64,000 nucleotides of DNA from Mangrovimonas sp. TPBH4 (GCF_001280505.1 NZ_LBIO01000039.1:120326-184325); one strand, 5' to 3'. Shown: positions 18,000-27,531, numbered from the stretch's first letter. Numbers and translations are program-made. Notes: generated from the letters alone by a model not told the origin.

Positions 18000-18608
18000 A
18001 TGAAAAAATCAATTTTAATAGTTCCATTATTGGCATTTGGCCTTTTTTTGGGATGTAAAAGCGACCATAAAAAACCTAGCGAAGGTTCCGAACCAGAAAG
18101 TACTGAAACCGTAGCAACGCCAGAGAAAAAAGAGATGGACAACAATCCCGTTGAAACCAAAAAAATAAAGGTTAGATTGGAGCCCAAAAGCAATAGCAAC
18201 GTTTCTGGAAATGTCCTTTTTAAAGAAACCGATGGTATTGTGTCAATGGTAGCCGTATTTGATGGATTGAGTGAAGGCAGCCATGCTATCCACTTGCATG
18301 AAAAAGCAGATTGCTCGTCCGAGGATGGTAAATCTAGCGGAGGGCATTGGAACCCAACGGCACAACCTCATGGAAAATGGGGCAGCAACGACGGGTACCA
18401 CAAAGGAGATATTGGCAATTTTACTGCGGACGCCAAAGGGCATGGCTCGATTACCTTTAATACCGATGAGTGGTGTATTGGCTGTGGAGACCCTTCTAAG
18501 GATATTTTGGGTAAAGCAGTTATTGTACATGAAGGAACCGATGATTTCACCTCACAACCATCGGGTGATGCCGGTACTCGCGTAAGCTGTGGAGGTATTA
18601 TTGAATAA
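18000..18608 (+). CDS. Cu/Zn superoxide dismutase family lipoprotein
   Basis: 202 residues. The lipoprotein signal peptide ends in LFLG-C (Cys at about 19), followed by a 30-residue charged linker. The SOD domain has the metal ligands in order: A-I-H-L-H-E-K-A-D-C, S-G-G-H-W-N-P, a bridging-type histidine in Q-P-H-G-K-W-G, and V-I-V-H-E-G-T-D-D, with the intramolecular Cys in R-V-S-C-G-G. It probably dismutates superoxide at the outer face of a membrane. It is divergent from the USP gene by 199 bp and followed by a strong terminator. Confidence 0.92.
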   Translation: MKKSILIVPLLAFGLFLGCKSDHKKPSEGSEPESTETVATPEKKEMDNNPVETKKIKVRLEPKSNSNVSGNVLFKETDGIVSMVAVFDGLSEGSHAIHLHEKADCSSEDGKSSGGHWNPTAQPHGKWGSNDGYHKGDIGNFTADAKGHGSITFNTDEWCIGCGDPSKDILGKAVIVHEGTDDFTSQPSGDAGTRVSCGGIIE

Positions 18609-18655
18609 GATTAACATGCTAAAAAGAGAAGTAAGACCTCTCTTAAAACCTACAA

Positions 18656-18690
18656 TAAAAAGATGCTCGTTTTCGGGCATCTTTTTTTAT
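18656..18690 (+). terminator. Intrinsic terminator after the SOD gene
   Basis: AAAAGATGC-TCG, a TTTT loop, then CGG-GCATCTTTT form a 12-bp stem (18658-18685) that runs into seven or more T residues. It lies about 50 bp after the SOD stop. Confidence 0.85.
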
Positions 18691-18924
18691 GCTTTCAACC
18701 CCATCTAAAACCTTCCGAAGCCCCCTATTTCACTAGCAAAATCAATTATCCATAAACTCTTTCACAATCGATTGCATTTTTCCTTAAAAATAGCCCATAT
18801 TTTTTGTAGATTGCAAAAGAGATTATTTCTGCAAGCCGAAAATTGAAAAGGCAGAAACAGATGGATTCGCTGAGGTAATAATCCACAAAAACTAACTTCT
18901 AACCCATAATTAAACTACTTGTAG
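18691..18924. other. Gap before xylan unit; no gene seen
   Basis: AT-rich sequence between the SOD terminator and the GPH symporter start. No ORF, tRNA or clear promoter motif was recognised. It presumably contains the promoter of the xylan genes. Confidence 0.4.
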
Positions 18925-20379
18925 ATGACTTCAGATTCACAACAACTCTCCGTAATGGAAAAGGTTGGCTACGCCTTGGGAGATTTGGCCGCCAATCTTG
19001 TATTTCAAACCCTAATTACTTACTTGGCTTTTTTCTATACCGACATTTATGGCTTGGACAACAACCATGCTTCGGTAATCATGCTCACCGTTGGCCTTGT
19101 GGCCGCTTTTGTCTTCAACCCTATTATTGGGGTGCTTGCCGATAGAACCCAATCCCGTTGGGGGAAATTTAGACCTTGGATCCTTTATACTGCCATCCCC
19201 TTGGGAGTGATAGCACTTTTGGCCTTTACAACACCTGACTTTTCATATAAAGGCAAAGTCATTTGGGCCGTAGTAACTTATACCCTACTCCTTTTATTAT
19301 ACGCCGCCAACAACCTGCCTTATTCTGCCTTGAGTGGCGTGATAACCGGCGATATGAAAGAGCGCAACAGTATGTCTGCATACCGTTTTGTTGCCGTAAT
19401 GTTTGCCCAATTTTTCGTGCAAGTGTTGATGCTGCCAATTATAATGTATGCCGGAGATGGTGACAAGGCTGCCGGTATTGAAACCGTTATGACATGGTTA
19501 GCCATTATTGGAACGGTGATGTTGCTCATTACTTTTGCCTCTACCAAAGAACGCATTGTTCCTAAACCTGAACAGCAATCAAGCTTAAAGGAAGACTTAT
19601 CCGATTTGTTTAAAAACAGACCTTGGGTGATCATGCTGTCCTTAACCATTTTGATTTTTATTACCCTTGCCATGAAAGGAGGCTCCTATGTCTACTATTT
19701 CAATAACTATGTAGACCAAGCAGCCTTGACCGAATATATCAGTCCTATTTTAGACAGCATGTCTAACATGGGGATTAACTTCTTTGGTTCAGACCCTGTG
19801 TCGGCTGGTTTTGGACTGTTTAATGCTGGCGGGATTATCTTCATGATTATAGGGATTACCATTTCCAAAAAATTGGCAGACAAGTATGGTAAACGTGATG
19901 TATTTGGCATTGCCCTATTCATCTCTACCCTATTTATCATTGCCTTTTACTTTTTTCAACCCAAAAGCGTTGGATTGATGTTTTGGTCACAAATCCTCCA
20001 TGGCTTTTTCTACGGAGTCACCATCCCAATTCTTTGGGCTATGATTGCAGATGTAGCCGATTACTCGGAATGGCGTACCAATAGACGAGCCACTGCCATC
20101 ATATTTTCCGCCATGATGGTAGGCCTTAAAGCAGGCTTAAGCATTGGAGGCGCTTTGGTAACTTGGATCTTGGGACGCTACGGCTACATTGCCAAGGATA
20201 TGGTTTCCGAAGGTCAAGAAATCATTCAGCCCGAAAGTGTAGCTCAAGGAGCAAAAATGTTGGTAAGTATTTATCCTGCCATTCCATTTTTAATTGGTGC
20301 TAGTATCTTATTTTTCTATGTTATCAATAAGCAAATGGAAAATCAAATTGAAAACGACCTAAAAGCTCGACGCATGTAA
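18925..20379 (+). CDS. GPH-family sugar:cation symporter (MFS)
   Basis: A 484-residue, 12-helix MFS protein of the glycoside-pentoside-hexuronide:cation type. Seen are the N-terminal E-K-V-G-Y-A-L-G-D block, the G-V-L-A-D-R-T-Q-S-R-W-G-K-F-R-P loop after helix 2, and D-Y-S-E-W-R-T-N-R-R-A in the second half, all family signatures. It should import an oligosaccharide or pentoside across the inner membrane. Genes for a GH10 xylanase and GH43 enzyme follow at 19 bp and by overlap, pointing to xylo-oligosaccharides as substrate. Confidence 0.9.
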   Translation: MTSDSQQLSVMEKVGYALGDLAANLVFQTLITYLAFFYTDIYGLDNNHASVIMLTVGLVAAFVFNPIIGVLADRTQSRWGKFRPWILYTAIPLGVIALLAFTTPDFSYKGKVIWAVVTYTLLLLLYAANNLPYSALSGVITGDMKERNSMSAYRFVAVMFAQFFVQVLMLPIIMYAGDGDKAAGIETVMTWLAIIGTVMLLITFASTKERIVPKPEQQSSLKEDLSDLFKNRPWVIMLSLTILIFITLAMKGGSYVYYFNNYVDQAALTEYISPILDSMSNMGINFFGSDPVSAGFGLFNAGGIIFMIIGITISKKLADKYGKRDVFGIALFISTLFIIAFYFFQPKSVGLMFWSQILHGFFYGVTIPILWAMIADVADYSEWRTNRRATAIIFSAMMVGLKAGLSIGGALVTWILGRYGYIAKDMVSEGQEIIQPESVAQGAKMLVSIYPAIPFLIGASILFFYVINKQMENQIENDLKARRM

Positions 20380-20398
20380 ATCTTGAAAATTCTTTGAT

Positions 20399-21553
20399 AT
20401 GAAACTAAAATATCTCATTTTTTCCTTTTTGATTGTGGCTTGTAAATCAAAAGAAGCACAGCCAAGCAAGGTGGAAAACAATCCAGAAATCACATCCCTA
20501 AAAGAAGCCTTTACAAATGATTTCTATATAGGAACGGCGCTTAACGTCAACCAAATTCATGGACGGGATGTATCTACGGATAGTGTGATCAAAACCCATT
20601 TCAATGCCATAGTTGCCGAAAATTGTATGAAATCAGGCTTGATTCACCCTGAAAAGGACACCTATTTTTGGGAGGATGCCGATGCCTTTGTCAACTTCGG
20701 AGTGAAGAACAACATGTTTATCACAGGGCATACCTTGGCCTGGCATTCGCAAACACCTCCATGGCTGTTTGTAGACGACCAAGGGAACGATGTCACTAGG
20801 GAAGAATTGATTGCCCGTATGACAGACCATATTACCACTGTCATGACCCGCTACAAAGGCAAAGTAAAAGGTTGGGACGTTGTTAACGAAGCCCTTAATG
20901 AAGATGGCACGATGCGAGAGAGCAAATTTTATACCATCATTGGTCCGGATTGGGTAGAGATTATGTTTGGTATTGCAGAAAAAATAGATCCAGAGGCCGA
21001 ACTATATTACAACGACTACAATCTTTCCAGTCCTGAAAAACGCCAAGGCGCCATCAATTTGGTAAAATCCATTCAGGATAAAGGGATTAAAGTGACCGGC
21101 ATAGGCATGCAAAGCCACGTTTCTATGGACAACCCCGATTTAAAGGTATACGAAGAAAGTATTGAAGCCTTTTCAAAATTGGGTACCGTAATGATTACCG
21201 AATTTGATCTTTCGGTGCTAAAATGGCCCAACAGACAAATGACTGCAGACATATCTGAACGTGCTGCCTATATGGAAAAAATGGACCCGTTTAAAGCTGG
21301 ATTAACAGACTCCATGGCTATGGCCCAAAGACAACGATTCCAAAAAGTATTTGATATTTGGAAGAAACACAGCAATAGCATCACAAGGGTAACTACTTGG
21401 GGTGTCAACGACGGAAACTCTTGGAAAAATGACTTTCCGATTCCCGGTAGAACCGATTACCCTCTGTTATTCGACAGAAACAATAATGCAAAACCAATTG
21501 TAACCGACCTTATCGAACAGGCCAACACAACAAACACCGCGACTCATGAATAA
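20399..21553 (+). CDS. GH10 endo-1,4-beta-xylanase, lipoprotein
   Basis: 384 residues. The short lipoprotein signal ends FLIVA-C (Cys at 15). The GH10 (beta/alpha)8 barrel carries the W-H-S-Q-T-P-P-W block, the acid/base glutamate E164 in D-V-V-N-E-A, and the nucleophile E268 in M-I-T-E-F-D. The conserved N-E-D-G and W-G-V-N-D-G-N-S-W blocks are also present, so it should be active. It would cut xylan outside the cytoplasm and feed the symporter encoded upstream. Its stop overlaps the GH43 start by 8 bp, so the two are probably coupled. Confidence 0.95.
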   Translation: MKLKYLIFSFLIVACKSKEAQPSKVENNPEITSLKEAFTNDFYIGTALNVNQIHGRDVSTDSVIKTHFNAIVAENCMKSGLIHPEKDTYFWEDADAFVNFGVKNNMFITGHTLAWHSQTPPWLFVDDQGNDVTREELIARMTDHITTVMTRYKGKVKGWDVVNEALNEDGTMRESKFYTIIGPDWVEIMFGIAEKIDPEAELYYNDYNLSSPEKRQGAINLVKSIQDKGIKVTGIGMQSHVSMDNPDLKVYEESIEAFSKLGTVMITEFDLSVLKWPNRQMTADISERAAYMEKMDPFKAGLTDSMAMAQRQRFQKVFDIWKKHSNSITRVTTWGVNDGNSWKNDFPIPGRTDYPLLFDRNNNAKPIVTDLIEQANTTNTATHE

Positions 21554-22538
21554 AATAGCCAGACATCTCGTAAAACATATCTATACTGCCGATCCATCGG
21601 CCCATGTATTCAACAGTAAACTATACATCTATCCATCTCACGATATTGATGCCGGTGAAGCCTTTGACGATTTGGGGAGCCACTTCGATATGGAAGATTA
21701 CCATGTATTTTCAATGGACACACCGGATAGTGAGGCTGTGGATCACGGAATTGCTTTACACGTGAACGATGTGCAATGGGCAGAAAAACAAATGTGGGCA
21801 CCCGATGCAGCCGAAAAAGACGGGACCTATTACCTTTATTTCCCCGCAAAAGATCGTGAAGGAATTTTTAGGATTGGTGTAGCTGTGAGCGATTCTCCAA
21901 CGGGACCTTTTACACCTCAACCTGAAGCTATAAAAGGTAGTTTTTCTATTGATCCTGCTGTGTTTAAAGATGTCGATGGTGAACACTACATGTATTTTGG
22001 AGGCCTTTGGGGCGGGCAATTGCAGCGTTGGAGAACCGAGCATTTTAATGCCGATGAACCGGAAAGCCCTTTTGCTCATATTCCGCAAGATCATGAACCG
22101 GCCCTCTGCCCAAAAGTTGCCAAACTAACCGATGACCTTTTGGAATTTGCCGAAATGCCTAAGGATTTACTCATCTTGGACAAATTTGGAGAGCCCATAA
22201 AAGCCGGCGACCATAACCGTAGATTTTTCGAAGCCGCTTGGATGCACTATCATGAAGGGAAATATTATTTCTCCTATTCCACAGGAGACACCCACATGTT
22301 GTGCTACGCCATTGGTGACAATCCTTACGGTCCTTTTACGTATGCCGGCGTCATTTTAACACCTGTGGTTGGTTGGACAACACATCATAGCATCTGTAAG
22401 TTTGAAAACAAATGGTATCTGTTCCATCATGACAGTAAATTATCGGATGGTGTTACCCACTTAAGGAGTATCAAAATGGTGGAATTGCAACACAGACCAG
22501 ATGGCACTATAGAAACTCTTGATGGTATGATGGAATAA
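21546..22538 (+). CDS. GH43 family glycoside hydrolase (xylosidase/arabinofuranosidase-like)
   Basis: A 330-residue single-domain five-bladed propeller hydrolase. It starts with the strand containing A-D-P-S-A-H-V-F (putative general-base Asp near residue 14), has W-A-P-D-A-A-E-K-D-G-T-Y-Y-L-Y-F near 80-95, S-I-D-P-A-V-F-K-D with the pKa-modulating Asp, and an F-F-E-A-A-W-M-H block with the acid Glu. There is no signal peptide, so it should act in the cytoplasm on imported oligosaccharides. Specificity (beta-xylosidase versus arabinofuranosidase) cannot be decided from sequence by eye. Confidence 0.9.
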   Translation: MNKIARHLVKHIYTADPSAHVFNSKLYIYPSHDIDAGEAFDDLGSHFDMEDYHVFSMDTPDSEAVDHGIALHVNDVQWAEKQMWAPDAAEKDGTYYLYFPAKDREGIFRIGVAVSDSPTGPFTPQPEAIKGSFSIDPAVFKDVDGEHYMYFGGLWGGQLQRWRTEHFNADEPESPFAHIPQDHEPALCPKVAKLTDDLLEFAEMPKDLLILDKFGEPIKAGDHNRRFFEAAWMHYHEGKYYFSYSTGDTHMLCYAIGDNPYGPFTYAGVILTPVVGWTTHHSICKFENKWYLFHHDSKLSDGVTHLRSIKMVELQHRPDGTIETLDGMME

Positions 22539-22646
22539 TTCCTTTCATTTCAGAAAAGTAAGACAGCATAAGCTAATTTGGTTTTGAAGTAACTTAGGGT
22601 TTAAGATTAAAAAGTATCTTTACATCCTAATTTTTCAAAAAAGCCT

Positions 22647-23822
22647 ATGAACCCGTCTGCCAATGGTTGGATCAAAAAATGTCTTAAGGAAGTTTCCAAA
22701 AATGAAACCTTTCTCCACCATGGCGACTATCAGTTTTATGAGTCTCTAAAACACTGCGGATTTATTTATGGTAGTAATGTAGAAGTAGTCCTCGATGGCG
22801 TTGCCAACAGAGATTTCTCCCACGAAGAACTTGGAAAAGTCAATCTGCTACTGGCCTTTTATTATGTGCACCACCTTCAAAAAGAGCCTCAAAACTTTTT
22901 GGACAGTGTGGTGGCGTTTTACAATACCATTGCAGCCTACAAAAGTTCCTTTTTTGAAGATTTATTGGGAGAAAAGACCGCTTCGGAACTTCTGGAGAGC
23001 ATCATTGACAAGCGCGTGCATATCGATGACAATATCATCACCAAAAACTTCAATTATTTTATTACCAATGCCCTGCTGTTTGTGGATGTTTTGGCCTATC
23101 AAAAGTACCTAGGTACACACACCATCACAGAAGCTTATATCCAGCAAATGGAAGCTTGCATAGAAACCATTGTGGTGACTGTATTTGATTATAAAGCCGA
23201 AAAATCACAGTACGACAAAAGCTTGATAAAATTGCTCATGGCTTCCTTGAGATACCAAAACAAGGAATCTTTGAGTTACGAAGATGTCATCAACTGCATG
23301 GAAGCCCCGCTTGCCAAATTCTATATCACTGATGTAGTATGTATGGCCTTTTGGAGCGACAAAATTATTGATACCGAAGAACAAAAGTTTTTAAAACGTT
23401 TTGGAAAGGATCTACAACTACCGGATGAGGTCATCCAGCAATCCGTTATGGATATTGATTTGTTTTACAAAACCAACAAAGACAAAATAGCCCTATTGAA
23501 TTCCAAAAACATGGTGCAGAGCTTTTACGACAATTCTAGCAGAATGGTAAGCAAGCTCATAAAACGTAACAGCAAACGCTTGTTAAAGGAATTGAAACAG
23601 AGCAAGGAATTGATGGTCCTACTTACAAAATCTACGACAAGGCCACTTACCGATGAGGAACAAAAAAAGGTAACCGATCAACTATTGGACATCATTAAAA
23701 CCATCCCTAGTTTGGCCATCTTTTTGCTGCCCGGGGGCATGCTCCTCTTGCCCATTTTTATAAAATTCATCCCAAAAATGCTCCCTTCAGCTTTTGATGA
23801 CAATAGACTGGAAGATGAATAA
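22647..23822 (+). CDS. LETM1-related biofilm-associated family protein
   Basis: 391 residues. It matches my memory of a Flavobacteriia-restricted family annotated as LETM1-related. Most of the protein is helical and soluble. A hydrophobic segment near 356-376 (LAIFLLPGGMLLLPIFIKF) resembles the LETM1 membrane motif; K-M-L-P-S-A-F follows directly. No catalytic motif was seen. It stands alone, 108 bp after the xylan unit and 9 bp from the convergent response-regulator stop. The function is unknown. Confidence 0.7.
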   Translation: MNPSANGWIKKCLKEVSKNETFLHHGDYQFYESLKHCGFIYGSNVEVVLDGVANRDFSHEELGKVNLLLAFYYVHHLQKEPQNFLDSVVAFYNTIAAYKSSFFEDLLGEKTASELLESIIDKRVHIDDNIITKNFNYFITNALLFVDVLAYQKYLGTHTITEAYIQQMEACIETIVVTVFDYKAEKSQYDKSLIKLLMASLRYQNKESLSYEDVINCMEAPLAKFYITDVVCMAFWSDKIIDTEEQKFLKRFGKDLQLPDEVIQQSVMDIDLFYKTNKDKIALLNSKNMVQSFYDNSSRMVSKLIKRNSKRLLKELKQSKELMVLLTKSTTRPLTDEEQKKVTDQLLDIIKTIPSLAIFLLPGGMLLLPIFIKFIPKMLPSAFDDNRLEDE

Positions 23823-23831
23823 AGATTGGCT

Positions 23832-24593
23832 CTACTCCAACCATTCCTTAAAATCCCTAACCCGTTCACGTGCCACAATAACATCCTGTTCCTTAAAACT
23901 CCCAAGTTTGATCTGCAATCTGGAATTGGTATAACTAATCATGTCCTTTATGGCATTAATGTTTATAAAAAACTTTCGGTTGATCCTAAAAAAGAGGTCG
24001 GGATCAAGTTCCTGTTCCAGCTGCTCCAAAGTGGTATCCAACAAATAGTTCCTTCCGTCTACCGTATGGGCATAAGTCCCTTTGTTTTCACTGTAAAAAC
24101 ACTCAATACTTTCGGTTGTTATCAACTTTAAATGTTGCCCAACCTTTACCGAAAAACGTTTTTTATAATCACGCTCTATAGGGTTGACCAACAGTTTTTT
24201 TATGGCGTCAAAATCTAAACTTACCATGCCGTTTTGGGGTAAGCGCTGTTGGTATTTTTCTACAGCCTTGGTAAGCTCTGTGTCGTCAATAGGTTTTAAA
24301 AGATAATCTATACTGTTCAACTTAAAAGCTTGTAGGGCATACTCGTCATATGCTGTTGTAAAAATAATAGGTGACGAAATGGAAACAGCTTCAAAGATTT
24401 CGAATGACAATCCATCACTTAACTGAATATCTAAAAAAATCAAATCCGGGCTGGGATTGGATTGGAACCAAGCAATGCTCTCTTCCACTGAGTGCAACAA
24501 GGTATCGACCTTTACCCCCAATTTATCCAACATGCGCTGTAAACGTCTAGCCGAAGGCTTTTCATCCTCAATTATCAGTGCGTTCATTGCCAT
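23832..24593 (-). CDS. LytTR-family response regulator
   Basis: 253 residues from ATG 24593; an in-frame ATG at 24587 forms an ATGA overlap with the preceding 2TM stop and gives MNALIIEDEK, so it may be the true start. The receiver domain (about 3-120) has the acidic pair I-E-D-E, phosphoacceptor D55 in L-I-F-L-D-I-Q, and a conserved lysine in Y-L-L-K-P-I. The C-terminal ~100 residues are a LytTR DNA-binding domain. It is the cognate partner of the LytS-type kinase encoded two genes upstream. Confidence 0.92.
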   Translation of the reverse strand: MAMNALIIEDEKPSARRLQRMLDKLGVKVDTLLHSVEESIAWFQSNPSPDLIFLDIQLSDGLSFEIFEAVSISSPIIFTTAYDEYALQAFKLNSIDYLLKPIDDTELTKAVEKYQQRLPQNGMVSLDFDAIKKLLVNPIERDYKKRFSVKVGQHLKLITTESIECFYSENKGTYAHTVDGRNYLLDTTLEQLEQELDPDLFFRINRKFFININAIKDMISYTNSRLQIKLGSFKEQDVIVARERVRDFKEWLE

Positions 24594-24943
24594 TTTTGTT
24601 GATCTTTATCCATAAACTCCTTTATTTTCCGTTCTTCCCAATGCTTTCCAAACAAGAGGTCTGGACCAAAGACGCCAAAGGCATGGAACCCGAGACCAAC
24701 ACCCCAAAAAATGGCCGTAGCAAAGGTGCCAAAATTCCAAATGTTCCCATGATTGGCAATGGCAATGGTGATGATGATAAATAAATTGACAATCACGTAA
24801 GAGGCCAAATGCCAATAAAACCCTACCAGTTTTTCAACTTTTTTCTTGGCTCTTATATAGGCTTCTTCCTTATAGATATAGGTATCCTCCAAACGTGTTG
24901 GGTACTTATCCTTATTTTGATACGTTTCCATAATCAGCTCCAT
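24584..24943 (-). CDS. 2TM-domain protein
   Basis: A 119-residue protein with two transmembrane helices (about 45-62 and 70-95) and the family ending W-E-E-R-K-I-K-E-F-M...Q-Q-K-W. The same module forms the C-terminus of the adjacent histidine kinase, so the two are paralogous. It overlaps the kinase gene and the regulator gene by 10 bp each. The role is unknown; it may interact with the kinase in the membrane. A start at the second Met (24931) is also possible. Confidence 0.85.
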   Translation of the reverse strand: MELIMETYQNKDKYPTRLEDTYIYKEEAYIRAKKKVEKLVGFYWHLASYVIVNLFIIITIAIANHGNIWNFGTFATAIFWGVGLGFHAFGVFGPDLLFGKHWEERKIKEFMDKDQQKWQ

Positions 24944-26277
24944 TTTTGTTGATTTTCTTCTTCCTTCATAAACTCCTTAATTTTCCTGCTTTCCCAGTTT
25001 TGGCCTAAAATTCCATCGTTTACAAATACATGGTAGGCCTGAAAAATCAGTCCCATGCCCCATCCCAAAAGTGGGAACCAAAACCAATGGAAGCCCCAAA
25101 AGGTTTTGTAATTGATGAAGATTAAAAATGGAATTACAAGCACATAAGAGATCAAACTATAATAGAATCCCTTAAGGTTGTCTACGTGTTTTCTGGCTCG
25201 CAAATAACTATCGTCAAATTGCGAATTGGGTTGTATAGGTGTTCTCATAACTGACATTTTTTTGGACAGCATTGGGATGGCTACTGAAAACTTCCCTTGC
25301 TGTTGGTGAATATTAACGGTTTTGCTGGTAAGCAGATGGTAACGTTGTTTTATATTTTCAAGTCCCACGCCGCTACCTCGTTTAACAATTTGTTTGGGTT
25401 GCAGATTATTTTCTACAACGAGCGCTCCTTCACGCTCATAAATAGTAATATACAATGGCTTTGAACTGGTCACCATGTTGTGCTTTACGGCATTTTCCAA
25501 CAGTAATTGCAAGGATAATGGAACCACCTTATAGTCTGGATTGGAAGCCTTTTCCGGAATATCAAACACAATACTGTCTTCAAAGCGCATCTTAAGCAGG
25601 GTCATATAGGTTCTGGCAAAATCCAATTCCTCATCAACGATTACCAGATCTTTATTTTTTTGTTCCAACACATAGCGGTACACTTTGGAAAGCGAGGTGG
25701 TAAACTGTTGGGCACTCTCGGGGTTTTCCTCAATTAAACTGGTGAGTACATTTAAACTGTTGAATAAAAAATGGGGATCCAATTGGTTTTTGAGCGCATC
25801 GAATTTGGCACTGGCCGTTCCGGCAATGACCTGCTGTTCCTTAATTTTATTCTTTTGGTACCGGTTGTAGAAAAAAATCACATGAAAAACAGCTATCACG
25901 GTTAGGGTAATCCAAAGCCCAAACTTATAGGCTTCAGCTGTTTCCTGTTCCCAAAAACTTCCAAAGGAATGCCCATTAAATACCATGGCCGTCAGGGCTC
26001 TCAGCACAAACAAACCAATTAGGGTAATGATGGTAGCCCCCAAAACACCTACCACAATACGCTTGAGGTAATGTTTCCATTGAAAGCGCTCCAAATACTG
26101 AAAATAGTACATATTGGAGTAACCGAGCACAAAGGCATACAATTGGTAAAACACAAAGTCAATGACATAATCGGTTACACTTTTGTTGGCAAACCCTCCG
26201 TAGAGCAAATTGCCAAACACAAAAACAGCACAGCCAATTCCAAAGGCGATAAATACAGATTTCATTGACTTGTTCAT
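24934..26277 (-). CDS. LytS-type sensor histidine kinase with C-terminal 2TM module
   Basis: 447 residues. Four membrane helices (about 7-25, 36-57, 73-97, 120-138) precede a His_kinase domain with H169 in D-P-H-F-L-F-N-S-L, the N-box L-L-L-E-N-A-V-K-H-N and the G-box G-S-G-V-G-L-E-N-I-K-Q-R-Y. After the ATPase region a second membrane part (about 365-430) is a 2TM domain ending W-E-S-R-K-I-K-E-F-M, like the separate 2TM protein encoded next. It signals to the LytTR regulator of the same operon. The ligand is unknown. Confidence 0.92.
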   Translation of the reverse strand: MNKSMKSVFIAFGIGCAVFVFGNLLYGGFANKSVTDYVIDFVFYQLYAFVLGYSNMYYFQYLERFQWKHYLKRIVVGVLGATIITLIGLFVLRALTAMVFNGHSFGSFWEQETAEAYKFGLWITLTVIAVFHVIFFYNRYQKNKIKEQQVIAGTASAKFDALKNQLDPHFLFNSLNVLTSLIEENPESAQQFTTSLSKVYRYVLEQKNKDLVIVDEELDFARTYMTLLKMRFEDSIVFDIPEKASNPDYKVVPLSLQLLLENAVKHNMVTSSKPLYITIYEREGALVVENNLQPKQIVKRGSGVGLENIKQRYHLLTSKTVNIHQQQGKFSVAIPMLSKKMSVMRTPIQPNSQFDDSYLRARKHVDNLKGFYYSLISYVLVIPFLIFINYKTFWGFHWFWFPLLGWGMGLIFQAYHVFVNDGILGQNWESRKIKEFMKEEENQQKWS

Positions 26278-26286
26278 GACCTTTTT

Positions 26287-26919
26287 TTAGTGTTTTTCTT
26301 GACAGGATTCTGCCAATAGTTGTTCCAATCTTTGCTGTCCCCAATTTGGATGAAAGGGACTCTCAGGTTTAAAGGTAGCAAAAAGTTCCAAAGCATGGTT
26401 TAGGTCTTTGCAAAATGCCGAGGTATCCTGCCCAAAGTATTTGGCACTACCTATTTCCCACTCAGCCTTCCCGTACACCGCCCTAGGATTATTGGGGGCC
26501 AATTGCTTGGCTTTACTATACAACTCACTAATTTTTGCTGAGTATTTCATGCCATAAGTCATCCCGTCAAATACCACCCAATTGGTCAGCACATGGGCCT
26601 GAAGCACCAAGAGTTCTGGATTGTCTTTGCTAATGCTTTTTGCTGTATTCAAATGCTCTTGGGCCTTGTCCAACTGTGCTTTCAATACAACTGGATCCTT
26701 TTCTTCCCAACTTTTCAAGCTATTCATCTGGGCAATGTAGTAATGCGGTAACCATTGGTCTGGTTCGGCGGTGGCAATGCGTTCAAATAAATTTTCGGCC
26801 TCAGTCCATTGATTGGACTCCCAAAGGCTAAAGGCTTTTTGCATGCCCTTTTCAAAATTGGATTGTGCTTGGGTGATGCTTCCCAAAAGCAACAAAATGA
26901 TGTAAATAAAATGTTTCAT
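26287..26919 (-). CDS. Secreted TPR-like protein of unknown function
   Basis: 210 residues with a signal peptide (MKHFIYIILLLLGSITQAQS, cleavage near 18-20). The mature part is helical. W-E-S-N-Q-W-T-E-A-E-N-L-F-E-R-I-A and related helices suggest two or three TPR-like repeats. It is the first gene of the four-gene sensor operon, 9 bp before the kinase start, so it may be a periplasmic input or accessory protein. No closer family was recognised. Confidence 0.75.
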   Translation of the reverse strand: MKHFIYIILLLLGSITQAQSNFEKGMQKAFSLWESNQWTEAENLFERIATAEPDQWLPHYYIAQMNSLKSWEEKDPVVLKAQLDKAQEHLNTAKSISKDNPELLVLQAHVLTNWVVFDGMTYGMKYSAKISELYSKAKQLAPNNPRAVYGKAEWEIGSAKYFGQDTSAFCKDLNHALELFATFKPESPFHPNWGQQRLEQLLAESCQEKH

Positions 26920-27103
26920 AACTTTAAGTTTTAATGTTGAAACAAAGATCCTGCGCTTTAGGAAGTTTTTAAAAATAAGTCTACCGAACTGTAACTTTTA
27001 TAAGTTGAATTGTACTAATTCAATGTTTTTATGACTTAGCGAATAGGTTAAAAAACTTTGTTAGATTTGAAACACAATATTAATTCTTAACCCAAACACC
27101 ATT

Positions 27104-27520
27104 ATGAACCATATCAAAACAATGATTCTCCTCGCTACTTTTTGCCAACTTGTTAGCTGCAACCTTATGCCTTCCAGCAAAAAGCAACCAACACCTGATT
27201 TAAGTGAAGCACTTAAGTTGAATTCCAATAAAGATGTGATACAAAAACTAAAAGGTCAAGACAGCCTTGTGAACTTTAGTTACCAATCAAAATTTTCAAA
27301 CAGTATCTTCGGGGGCTCTTCCAGCCAACATACCCTAATTGTTAAACTGTTTCCTTATTCAGATTCAAAAAATATATCCAATTCCTATTTGCAAACAAGA
27401 AGTTCCGAAATCAAAAACATTTTGGATAAGGAAATGACAACCTTACCTAATTTTGATGACATCGATTTTAAACTTATCTCCAACAAAAAAGAACCCCATC
27501 AATTAACATTAAAAATCTAA
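27104..27520 (+). CDS. Hypothetical lipoprotein
   Basis: 138 residues with a lipoprotein signal (MNHIKTMILLATFCQLVS-C, Cys at 19). The rest is polar, Ser- and Lys-rich, with an alternating beta-like pattern (SLVNFSYQSKFSNSIFG). No known domain was recognised. A -7-like element TAGATTTG at 27062-27069 lies upstream. The stop is 11 bp from the convergent TonB-receptor stop. Real rather than spurious because of the signal peptide and upstream element, but it may be a narrow-range protein. Confidence 0.65.
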   Translation: MNHIKTMILLATFCQLVSCNLMPSSKKQPTPDLSEALKLNSNKDVIQKLKGQDSLVNFSYQSKFSNSIFGGSSSQHTLIVKLFPYSDSKNISNSYLQTRSSEIKNILDKEMTTLPNFDDIDFKLISNKKEPHQLTLKI

Positions 27521-27531
27521 GCTTTAGACTA

